Of a stretch of DNA of 64,000 nucleotides, positions 1 to 8,174 are shown one piece after another. This stretch comes from Actinocorallia sp. API 0066 (GTDB lineage Bacteria; Actinomycetota; Actinomycetes; Streptosporangiales; Streptosporangiaceae). Within the stretch, counting starts at the first letter, position 1. Each line of letters opens with the position of its first letter. The notes beneath the pieces were generated by a model. The model saw nothing but the letters and a program-made list of their open reading frames with translations, had not been told where the DNA came from and ran no database searches. Both the position numbers and the translations under genes were made by a program. The stretch is from NCBI RefSeq assembly GCF_020991275.1, contig NZ_JAJLQY010000010.1, positions 1-64,000 of the forward strand. The letters are read 5' to 3'.

Positions 1-3000
1 ACCGTCACCGGCCCACGCCGCAGTCAGACCCTGGAACGACGGCCCGTAGGTGTAACCGTGGTCGGCGAGGTTCTCGTAGAAGTCCTGGACGGGGATCGGG
101 TGCGCCCCAGGCGGCGGCCAGGCGCTCAGATCGTCGGTGGCGGCAGGGGTGGCGGAGGCGGCGAGGGACGCGAGGAGGCCCTCGGCGTTGGACCGCCATT
201 CCTGCGACCCGGACAGGCGGGAACGGATGAGGACCTGCCGACGCCCACGGGGATCCGGCTCGTCGGTGACGTGGACCTGGATCTCGACGGCGCCGGACGC
301 CGGGATCGGCAGGGGAGCGTGGATGACGAGCTCATCCAGGACAGGACAGTCGATCCGGTCTCCGGCGGTGATGGCGAGTTCGACCATAGCCGCACCGGGG
401 ACCACAACCGCACCGGCGATCGCATGGTCGGCCAGCCACGGATGAGTCTGCAACGACACCCGCCCGGCCAGCATCACACCGCCCGGTACCTCCACCACCG
501 TGCCCAGCAACGGATGACCACCAGCCACCTGACCGGCAGCAGGATTGGGGCTGAGCCAGTAACGATCGCGTTGGAACGGATAGGTCGGCAGCGGAACAAC
601 CCGACCCGGCACCCGAGCGCCTGGGATCAACGCGGCCAGAGCGGTCTGGGCGACCGGCCCTCCAGCAGCCCACAGCTCCGCCAACCCAGCAACAGCGGCA
701 ACCACCTCAGACTGGTTCCGACGCGAGAACGCCACCGCCACCGCAGACGGGTGATCGCTGGTCCGGGCCAGCGAAGTGAGACTCCCGTCCGGGCCGATCT
801 CGACCACGAACCCCGCGCCGGTGCTGGCCACTGCCTCAGCCAGGGCGTCGGCGTAGCGGACGGGTTCACGGACCTGCCGCACCCAGTACTCCGGCGACAT
901 CCACTCCCGCCGCCCGGCCGCCGACGGCTCCCGGTAGACGACACCAGCCGCCACAACGCCGAACTCCGCCAACATCGGATCCATCAACGGCGAATGGAAC
1001 GCATGACTGACCGGCAGCAGCCGCGCCCGAATCCCCGCACCAACCGCAGCAGCAACCAGCTCCTCAACAGCGGCCTGCTCCCCGGAGACCGTCACCGCCC
1101 TCGGCCCGTTGACGGCCGCGACCCACACCCCGGCACGATCGGCCACAAGCCCGACGACCCGATCCTCACCGGCGGCCAACGACGCCATCGCGCCCCCGGC
1201 CGGGAGAGCCTGCATCAACCGGGCCCGAGCGGCCACCACCTGGGCGGCATCCTCCAAAGACCACACACCGGCCGCGAACGCCGCAGCCAACTCACCGATG
1301 GAATGACCCACCAACGCCTCTGCCCGCACACCCCACGACTCCACAAGCCGCCACAACGCGACCTCAAAGGCGAACAACACCGACTGCGTATACAGCGTCT
1401 GATCCAACAAGCCCGCCAGATCCGAACCCGAATCAGCGAACGCCACCTCCCGCACCGGGAACCGAGTCACCCCACCCAACGCGTCGTCCAGCACCTCGCT
1501 CAACTCGGCATCCAACGCCGCGCACACCTCGTCGAACGCAGCCGCGAACACGGGGAACGCCCCATACAGATCTCGGCCCATCCCCGCCCGCTGAGCACCC
1601 TGACCAGCGAACGTCAACACCACCGGGCCCGTACCGGCCGCCCCCGAGGGCCCCGCGTCCCCAGCAGCCACCGCACGCAACCCCGCCACGGCCTCGTCCC
1701 GACCGACGGCCGCCACCGCAGCCCGGAACTCCCACACCGGACGACCAGACAGCAACGCCCCGCCGACCTCCTCCAACCCCCAACCCAGACCAGATTCGAG
1801 AGCCAGGAAATCGGCCAACCGGCCCGCCGCAGCCCGCAGACCCTCCGGAGACCGCGCCGACACCACCAACGGCACCACACCCGACACACCCGAAACAGGC
1901 TCGCTGGGCGTACCAGGGGTGTCGGGGGTGTCGGGGGCCTGTTCAAGGATGACGTGCGCGTTGGTACCGCTGATCCCGAAGGAGGACACACCGACACGGC
2001 GCGGACGACCGGTCTCCGGCCAGCCACGCTCCTCGGTCAGGAGCCGCACATCCCCGACCGACCAATCCACCTTCGACGACGGCGTCTCGGCATGCAATGT
2101 CCGGGGCAGCACCCCGTGCCGCAGCGCCAGAACCATCTTGGCAATCCCGGCGACACCGGCCGCCGCCTGGGTGTGACCGATGTTCGACTTCACCGACCCC
2201 AACCACAACGGCTCACCGCCTTCAGCGCGGTCGCCGTAGACCGCCAGCAGCGCCTGCGCCTCGATCGGATCACCCAAAGCCGTCCCGGTGCCATGCGCCT
2301 CCACCGCGTCCACGTGAGCCGGGGTCAGACCGGCACTCGCCAACGCCTGACGAATCACCCGCTGCTGGGAAGGACCGTTGGGAGCCGTCAACCCGTTCGA
2401 AGCACCGTCCTGGTTGATCGCACTACCCCGGACCACCGCCAGCACCTCATGCCCAAGACGCTGAGCATCCGACAAGCGCTCCAGGACCAACATCCCGGCA
2501 CCCTCGGCCCAGCCCATGCCGTCGGCGGAGTCGGAGAACGCCTTGCAGCGGCCGTCGAGGGCCATGCCCTGCAACCTGGAGAACTCCACAAAGGTCTCCG
2601 GGGTGGCCATCACGGTCGCGCCACCGGCCAGCGCCATCGAGCATTCGCCCGCCCGCAGCGCCTGGGCGGCCAGGTGCAACGCCACCAGCGATGAGGAACA
2701 CGCCGTGTCGACACTCACCGCCGGGCCCTCAAGCCCCAGCACATAGGAGATGCGCCCCGACGCCACGCTGTGCGCGTCCCCGGTCGAGCGGTACCCGTCC
2801 AGCTCCGGAATCGGCACCACCGCGTCGGCGGCGGACTGGTAGTCGTTGGCGATCAGCCCGGTGTAGACGCCGACGTCCTGGCCGTGCAGCGAGGACGGGT
2901 CGATCCCGGCGTGTTCCAGCGCCTCCCACGACGTCTCCAGCAGCAGCCGCTGCTGCGGATCCATCGCCAACGCCTCACGCGGACTGATCCCGAAGAACGC

Positions 3001-5700
3001 CGCGTCGAACCTCGCCGCGTCACTCAGGAACCCTCCCGCACGCGCGTGCGAGACGCCCACCGCGTCCGGGTCCGAGGCGAACAGGCCGTCCAGGTCCCAG
3101 CCCCGGTCGGTGGGGAACTCCCCCACCACGTCCGCGCCCGACGACAGGAGGTCCCACAACGCGGCCGGGCCGTCCACACCGCCGGGCAGCCGCACCCCCA
3201 CACCGACGATCGCCACCGGCTCGTCGGTCGCCGCCGTCGCGGGGGCGGCCGCGAGCGCGGGCGTCTCGCCGGCCACCTGGGCGGACAGGAAGTCGGCCAG
3301 AGCCGACGGGGTCGGGTGGTCAAAAAGCGCCGAGACCGAGAGGTTCAGCCCGGTCAGCGAGGCGAGCCGGTTCCGGAGGGCGACGGCCCGGGCCGAGTCC
3401 AGGCCGAGGTCCTTGAACGGCCGCCGCCGGTCGAACAGGTCGTCCCCGACGGTCGAGGCCACCTCGCGGTAGATGAGGTCGCGCAGGAACCCGGTCGCAC
3501 CGGCCACGGCGAGCCGGTCGTCCTGGGGCACGACCTCGGTGATCGCCATCGTGGTGCCCGAGGAGCGGACGGCGGCGTCGAACGCCGCGGCGAGTTCGGC
3601 CGCCGACAACGGATCCGCCAGGCTCGTGCGCAGGAAGCCGCCGGTGACCGCCCAGCCGTCGCACGTCAGGGACAGGACGCGCCGGTCCGGCGAGTCATGG
3701 CGGCGGGCGAGCGCGTCGAAGGGCCGCGCGACGCCCTCGGCGCACAGGACGACCGTTCGCGCCGACGACGCGGTCACCAGGTCCTCGACGTCCGGCGCCG
3801 CGCCGCGCGCGGGGTCCTGGATGTGGACGAGGCCCGTGATCTCCGCGTCCGGCGTGTCGGCCGCTCCCAGGACGACCTCGACGCCGGTCCGCCGTCCGAT
3901 GCCGTCGGCGAGCAGGTCGAGGTGGTCCCGGTGCTCGGCGGTGTCCACGAGCACGAGCCGGCGCACCGCGTACCGGTCGGCGAGCAGGTCCGCCACCGCC
4001 GCCCCGAGCGTCGTCGCGGCACCCGAGATCATCACGGTGTCGGACGGCCCGAACCACGGGTTCGGGGCGCCGGCGCGGATCCCGCTCCGGGCGACGGGCA
4101 GCGTCGTCTCCTCCCCGTCCGGGCCCGGGACGCGCGTGGCCGCCGTCGCCCGGCCCGCGCGGTTGACGGCCAGGAGCCGGGCGGGGGTGTCGGCGAGGAG
4201 ATGGCGGGCGATCTTGCCCGAGCCCGTTCGCGGGATGCGCCGCGTCTCGTACAGCTCGGCGGGGATCTTGTGGACCGAGAGCAGTTCGCGGCATCGGGCC
4301 AGGACCCGGTCGGGTTCGAGACCGCCGTCGCCGGCGACCAGGAAGGCGACCGGCACCTCACCGAGGACGTCGTCGGGCTTGCCGGCGGCGGCGACGTCCG
4401 CCACCCCCGGCACCGGCCGGATCGCCTCGTCGATCTCGCCGGGGTGGATGTTGACCGCGCCCCGGATGATGAGTTCCTTGATCCGGCCGGTGATGCGGAA
4501 GAAGCCGTCCTCGTCGCCGCGCGCCAGGTCGCCGGTGCGGTACCAGCCGTCGCTGAACCTGCCCTCGGTCTCGGCCGGGGCGTTGTGGTAGCCGAGCATC
4601 AGGCTCGGACCCCGGACCCAGACCTCGCCCTCCTCGCCGGTGCCGACGTCGCGGTGGGCGGCGGGGTCCACCAGGCGGACGTCGAGACCGGGGACCGGTC
4701 GGCCGCAGGACCCGACCGGCACGGGCTCGTCGAGGCCGCTCATGGTGATCGGCCCGCACGTCTCGGTGCTGCCGTAGGTGTTGAGCACGGCGACGCCGAG
4801 CGTCTCCTCGATCTCCCCGCGCAGGGTGTCGGAGGTGACCGAACCGGCGACGAGCGCCAGCCGCAGGCCCTGGGCCGCACGGGGCCGTGCCCGCGCCTCC
4901 TCGACCAGCAGGTGGTACATGGCCGGGACGCCGGACAGGATGCTGAACGGCTCCCGGTCCAGGGTGTCGAGCACCTCGTCGGCGGCGAATCCGCTCACGA
5001 TGTGCGCGGACGCGCCGACGACGGTCACGCCGAGCAGGCACAGGCAGTGGGCCAGGCTGTGGTGCAGGGGCAGCGGCCACAGGACGCGGTCCCGCTCGTC
5101 GAGCCGGGCCATCGGCAGGTAGCTGGAGACGACCGACCACAGGCAGGCGCGCTGGGTGCACAGGACGCCCTTGGGACGGCCGGTGGTGCCCGAGGTGTAG
5201 AGCATCCAGGCCGGGTCGTCGAGGCCGAGACCGTCCCGTGCGGGGGTGCCGGGTTCCGATCCGACCAGGTCGGCGAAGGAGGTGGTTCCGGGCGCGCTTC
5301 CCACCGCGACGATCTCGCGGACGCCGCCGCCGCGCGCCGCCCGGCGGACCTGGTCGGCATAGGCGGCCCGGGTGATGACGACCTTCGCGCCGCTGTCGTC
5401 GAGGTAGTGGCGCAGTTCCTCGTCCGTGCAGTCCGGTGCGAGCGGCACGCCGATCGCCGCCGCGCGGACGACGCCCAGATAGCTCTCGATCATCTCGACG
5501 CGGCTGCCGAGCAGCAGCGCGACCCGGTCTCCGGGTTCCACGCCGAGTGCGGCGAGGTGTCCCGCGAGGCGGGCGGTGTTCCGGTCCAGGTCGGCGTAGG
5601 TCACGCCGCGGTGCGCGTCGGAGAAGGCGATCTTGCCGCCCAGGCGGGCGGCGTTCGTCCGGACGATCTCGCCCAGGGGCCGGATGCGCTCGGTATGCAA
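1..5700 (-). CDS. Modular type I PKS with CoA-ligase loading module (3' end outside window)
   Basis: Starter module plus first extension module of a modular PKS; 1900 codons are visible and the frame is still open at the window edge. Domains in order: acyl-CoA/aryl-CoA ligase (about residues 1-500; YTSGTTGRPKG near 165, GSGK near the end); a Rossmann-like remnant (about 540-720, VMISGAATTLGAA) that lacks a recognisable KR catalytic Ser-Tyr; ACP (about 735-800, LGLDS); KS (about 830-1250, Cys1001 in DTACSSSL, then EAHGTGT and NIGHT); AT (Ser1467 in GHSIGE, with HAFHS near 1566, a malonyl-CoA signature); and the start of a DH (His1759 in ADHAIAGAVVVPG). Start chosen as TTG because the codon directly before it is a stop and an AGAAGG site lies 11 nt upstream. 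Upstream genes make and modify p-aminobenzoate, so an aryl starter is inferred. CoL-reductase-like-ACP loading modules are known from rapamycin/FK506-type PKSs. Confidence 0.93.
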   Translation of the reverse strand, partial: MHTERIRPLGEIVRTNAARLGGKIAFSDAHRGVTYADLDRNTARLAGHLAALGVEPGDRVALLLGSRVEMIESYLGVVRAAAIGVPLAPDCTDEELRHYLDDSGAKVVITRAAYADQVRRAARGGGVREIVAVGSAPGTTSFADLVGSEPGTPARDGLGLDDPAWMLYTSGTTGRPKGVLCTQRACLWSVVSSYLPMARLDERDRVLWPLPLHHSLAHCLCLLGVTVVGASAHIVSGFAADEVLDTLDREPFSILSGVPAMYHLLVEEARARPRAAQGLRLALVAGSVTSDTLRGEIEETLGVAVLNTYGSTETCGPITMSGLDEPVPVGSCGRPVPGLDVRLVDPAAHRDVGTGEEGEVWVRGPSLMLGYHNAPAETEGRFSDGWYRTGDLARGDEDGFFRITGRIKELIIRGAVNIHPGEIDEAIRPVPGVADVAAAGKPDDVLGEVPVAFLVAGDGGLEPDRVLARCRELLSVHKIPAELYETRRIPRTGSGKIARHLLADTPARLLAVNRAGRATAATRVPGPDGEETTLPVARSGIRAGAPNPWFGPSDTVMISGAATTLGAAVADLLADRYAVRRLVLVDTAEHRDHLDLLADGIGRRTGVEVVLGAADTPDAEITGLVHIQDPARGAAPDVEDLVTASSARTVVLCAEGVARPFDALARRHDSPDRRVLSLTCDGWAVTGGFLRTSLADPLSAAELAAAFDAAVRSSGTTMAITEVVPQDDRLAVAGATGFLRDLIYREVASTVGDDLFDRRRPFKDLGLDSARAVALRNRLASLTGLNLSVSALFDHPTPSALADFLSAQVAGETPALAAAPATAATDEPVAIVGVGVRLPGGVDGPAALWDLLSSGADVVGEFPTDRGWDLDGLFASDPDAVGVSHARAGGFLSDAARFDAAFFGISPREALAMDPQQRLLLETSWEALEHAGIDPSSLHGQDVGVYTGLIANDYQSAADAVVPIPELDGYRSTGDAHSVASGRISYVLGLEGPAVSVDTACSSSLVALHLAAQALRAGECSMALAGGATVMATPETFVEFSRLQGMALDGRCKAFSDSADGMGWAEGAGMLVLERLSDAQRLGHEVLAVVRGSAINQDGASNGLTAPNGPSQQRVIRQALASAGLTPAHVDAVEAHGTGTALGDPIEAQALLAVYGDRAEGGEPLWLGSVKSNIGHTQAAAGVAGIAKMVLALRHGVLPRTLHAETPSSKVDWSVGDVRLLTEERGWPETGRPRRVGVSSFGISGTNAHVILEQAPDTPDTPGTPSEPVSGVSGVVPLVVSARSPEGLRAAAGRLADFLALESGLGWGLEEVGGALLSGRPVWEFRAAVAAVGRDEAVAGLRAVAAGDAGPSGAAGTGPVVLTFAGQGAQRAGMGRDLYGAFPVFAAAFDEVCAALDAELSEVLDDALGGVTRFPVREVAFADSGSDLAGLLDQTLYTQSVLFAFEVALWRLVESWGVRAEALVGHSIGELAAAFAAGVWSLEDAAQVVAARARLMQALPAGGAMASLAAGEDRVVGLVADRAGVWVAAVNGPRAVTVSGEQAAVEELVAAAVGAGIRARLLPVSHAFHSPLMDPMLAEFGVVAAGVVYREPSAAGRREWMSPEYWVRQVREPVRYADALAEAVASTGAGFVVEIGPDGSLTSLARTSDHPSAVAVAFSRRNQSEVVAAVAGLAELWAAGGPVAQTALAALIPGARVPGRVVPLPTYPFQRDRYWLSPNPAAGQVAGGHPLLGTVVEVPGGVMLAGRVSLQTHPWLADHAIAGAVVVPGAAMVELAITAGDRIDCPVLDELVIHAPLPIPASGAVEIQVHVTDEPDPRGRRQVLIRSRLSGSQEWRSNAEGLLASLAASATPAATDDLSAWPPPGAHPIPVQDFYENLADHGYTYGPSFQGLTAAWAGDG

Positions 5701-5768
5701 CTACGTACTCACCTTCTGTGACCAGGTATTCGGTGCGGAGTACTCGTCCGGGAGAAGAGCGGCGGGGC

Positions 5769-6947
5769 CTACTTCGGGGACCGGACGCCCATGAACAGGC
5801 GGAGCAGCCGGGTCGTGACGGAGTTCCCGGCGATCCGCAGGAAGATCGTCCGGAGCGCGAGCGCGAACTCGGTGGGCGGCAGGAAGAAGCTCTCGCGTCC
5901 CCGGCGAGCCTGCGCCTGGACCTTCAGCGCGATCGGGCGGTAGGCGGCCTCCCACTCGCGCAGCGCCGTGGGGATGTCCCCGGGATGGCGTTCCAGCACG
6001 TCGCCGAGGAGATCGGCGCCGCCGACGGCCAGCGACGCGCCGAAACCCGCGTAGAAGCCGGTGCACCACGCCGCGTCGCCGACGAGAACCACCCGGCCCT
6101 GGCTCCAGGTGTCCATCTTGATCTGGCTCACCGGCCCGTAGTAGACCGACGGGACGGCCTCCACCTCCCTCAGCAGGGCCGGGACGGCCCAGCCGAGGTC
6201 CTCAAAACGGCGCCGGACCGAGGTGGACAGATCGGTGGCCAGGTCGCCCGGCAGGTCGGTGCTCGTCCACAGGAAGATCACCGAGAAGGTGTCGCCGAGG
6301 CTGCTGACCGCGATCATCCGGCCGACTCCGCTCAGGAGGTGCTCGACCCCGGTGTCGATCGGACTGCGCTCCAGGTTGTAGAGGGCCAGGAGGTCACCGA
6401 AGTCGGTTCGGAACTCCGTCTCCGGACCGAAGACCAGCTCCCGAACGGCCGAGTTGACGCCGTCGGCGCCGATCACCAGGTCAAAACGCTCGCTGACCCC
6501 GTTCGACAGGACGACCTCGGCGCCGGACTCGTCCTGGGTGACGCTCGACACGGTCGTGCCGTACTCGATCTTCACCTCGCCGTCCAGGGCGTCGAGCAGA
6601 ATCTCCGTGATCTTGTCGCGCGGGACGTGCAGGGTCGGCTCGTTCATCAGCGCGAGCTGGGTGGCCGCCCGCCAGATGACACGCAGCCGTCCGCCGGTGT
6701 CCACCATGTGGATGTCCTCCCACGGTAGCTGCGCCTCGACGAGCCGTGGGAGGATGCCCAACCGTTCGGCCGCCTGGTAGCCCACGCCCCGGAAGCTGAT
6801 CCACGTCCCACCTTTGCGGTTGCCCGTGGCCTTCTCCACGACCAGGACCTCCCAGCCACCCCGGTGCAGTCTCAGCGCCGCGGTCAGGCCGGCGACGCCC
6901 GCGCCGACGATCAATGCCCGCCCTGCTTCCCACCGTTGAGTGGACAC
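5769..6947 (-). CDS. FAD-dependent aromatic-type monooxygenase
   Basis: 392-aa class A flavoprotein monooxygenase. It has an N-terminal dinucleotide-binding fold (IVGAGVAGLTAALRLH, residues 13-28), a central DG motif (VIGADGVNSAVREL) and the C-terminal GD motif (VVLVGDAAWCTGFYAGFG). Such enzymes hydroxylate or epoxidise aromatic or unsaturated substrates using NAD(P)H and O2. GTG start, directly abutting the TGA of the upstream PobA-like gene, so the two are translationally coupled; the PKS starts 69 nt further on. The position between PABA-modifying genes and the PKS suggests tailoring of the aryl starter or of the finished chain. The substrate cannot be read from the sequence. Family assignment is strong, role is inference. 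Confidence 0.88.
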   Translation of the reverse strand: MSTQRWEAGRALIVGAGVAGLTAALRLHRGGWEVLVVEKATGNRKGGTWISFRGVGYQAAERLGILPRLVEAQLPWEDIHMVDTGGRLRVIWRAATQLALMNEPTLHVPRDKITEILLDALDGEVKIEYGTTVSSVTQDESGAEVVLSNGVSERFDLVIGADGVNSAVRELVFGPETEFRTDFGDLLALYNLERSPIDTGVEHLLSGVGRMIAVSSLGDTFSVIFLWTSTDLPGDLATDLSTSVRRRFEDLGWAVPALLREVEAVPSVYYGPVSQIKMDTWSQGRVVLVGDAAWCTGFYAGFGASLAVGGADLLGDVLERHPGDIPTALREWEAAYRPIALKVQAQARRGRESFFLPPTEFALALRTIFLRIAGNSVTTRLLRLFMGVRSPK

Positions 6948-8174
6948 TCAAGCCTCCATGCCGTCGAGTTCGTGAACGTAGGAACGTGCGGGCGGCCGGC
7001 GCCGAGAGCGGCCGACGTACTCGTCGGCGAAGGCGACGGCGCTGCTTCCGGCCTCGGCCAGGCGCGTCAGGCTCGCGGTCCGGCGGCGGTGGTCGAACGC
7101 GGTCGCGTCCGCCGCGGGGTGGAACAGCCAGGTCAGCCAGGCCGAGAAGTCCTGGGCACGCCAGACGGCGGGCAGGCGCGCGGCCGAGTAGCCCTCGAGG
7201 GGACCCGCCTCACCACGGCGGAACCACCCGATGAGGGCGTGGGCGAGCACGCTCGCGTCCTCAAGCGCCACGTTCAGCCCCTTGGCGGCGGTGGGCGGGA
7301 AGATGTGGGCGGCGTCGCCCACGAGGAAGAGCCGCCCGAACTGCATGGGCTCCGCGACGGTGGCCCGGAGCGGAACCCTGACCTGTTCGAGGACCGCTCC
7401 CCGCGTCCGGCGGCCCTCCTCGACGTACAGCCGCTGCCACAGTTCGTCCCAGATCCGTTCATGGGGCCAGTCGCTCTGCTCGTCCCGGGCGTCGGTCTGC
7501 AGGTAGAGGCGGCTGACCTCGGGTGTGCGCATGCTCGCCAGGGCGAAGCCGCGCGCGTGCACGGAGTAGACCAGTTCGGACGCGAAGGGCGCCGCGCCGA
7601 CCAGCAGCCCGATCCAGTCGAACGGGTAGCGTCGGCTGTGGACCACGAGGGACGCCGTGGGGATGCTCGCGCGGGACACGCCGTGGTGTCCGTCGCAGCC
7701 GGCGATGAAGTCGGCCTCGACGACGACCTGTTCCCCGTCGGCCGTGAACGCGACCGAGGGGTGGTCGCCGGTGATCCCCGCGATCTGGACGTCCCGCGCG
7801 TCGAAGTGCAGCGAACCGTCGTCCGGCGGACGAGCGGCCAGCAGGTCCTTGACGACCTCCTGCTGGCCGTAGATGTAGGTCGGCTCACCGATCAGCGACG
7901 TGGTCGAGATCCGCTGAACGGTGTCGTCGAAGCGTAGTTGGAAACCGTCGTGTACCAGGCCCTGCCGGTCCAGCCGGTCGGCCAGCCCGGAACCGCGCAG
8001 CAGCCGGACCGTGCCCTCCTCGAGCAGCCCGGCCCGCACCCGCCGTTCCAGATGCTCGCGGCTGCAGCGCTCGACGACCACGGAGTCGACGCCGTGGGCG
8101 CGCAGCTCGTGTGACAGGTACAGCCCGGCCGGGCCGGCGCCGACGACCGCGACCTGGGTCCGCAGCGTCCTCAT
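6948..8174 (-). CDS. p-Hydroxybenzoate 3-hydroxylase (PobA)-like monooxygenase, possibly acting on p-aminobenzoate
   Basis: 408-aa flavoprotein of the PobA family. It has GxGxxG (VVGAGPAGLYLSHELR, 10-25), the PobA-type RVRAGLLEEGTVRLLR stretch (45-60), the GD motif (GDAAHIFPPTAAKGLN, 286-301) and substrate-site residues matching PobA Tyr201, Ser212, Arg214 and Tyr222 (here Tyr203, Ser214, Arg216, Tyr224). The second tyrosine of the proton relay (PobA Tyr385) is not conserved: the aligned stretch reads ASLTRLAEAG (367-376). PobA needs that tyrosine to deprotonate a phenol, and PABA has an amine instead, so hydroxylation of PABA ortho to the amine is a reasonable inference. Overlaps the pabAB stop by 4 nt (ATGA), so the two are co-translated. 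Confidence 0.85.
   Translation of the reverse strand: MRTLRTQVAVVGAGPAGLYLSHELRAHGVDSVVVERCSREHLERRVRAGLLEEGTVRLLRGSGLADRLDRQGLVHDGFQLRFDDTVQRISTTSLIGEPTYIYGQQEVVKDLLAARPPDDGSLHFDARDVQIAGITGDHPSVAFTADGEQVVVEADFIAGCDGHHGVSRASIPTASLVVHSRRYPFDWIGLLVGAAPFASELVYSVHARGFALASMRTPEVSRLYLQTDARDEQSDWPHERIWDELWQRLYVEEGRRTRGAVLEQVRVPLRATVAEPMQFGRLFLVGDAAHIFPPTAAKGLNVALEDASVLAHALIGWFRRGEAGPLEGYSAARLPAVWRAQDFSAWLTWLFHPAADATAFDHRRRTASLTRLAEAGSSAVAFADEYVGRSRRRPPARSYVHELDGMEA

Noticed and set aside
58-2694. 878-codon plus-strand frame over the PKS, and the similar 2770-5721 frame
   Set aside because: Arg/Pro/His-rich translations without any family pattern; the minus strand carries clear PKS domains. These are antisense shadows of high-GC coding DNA.
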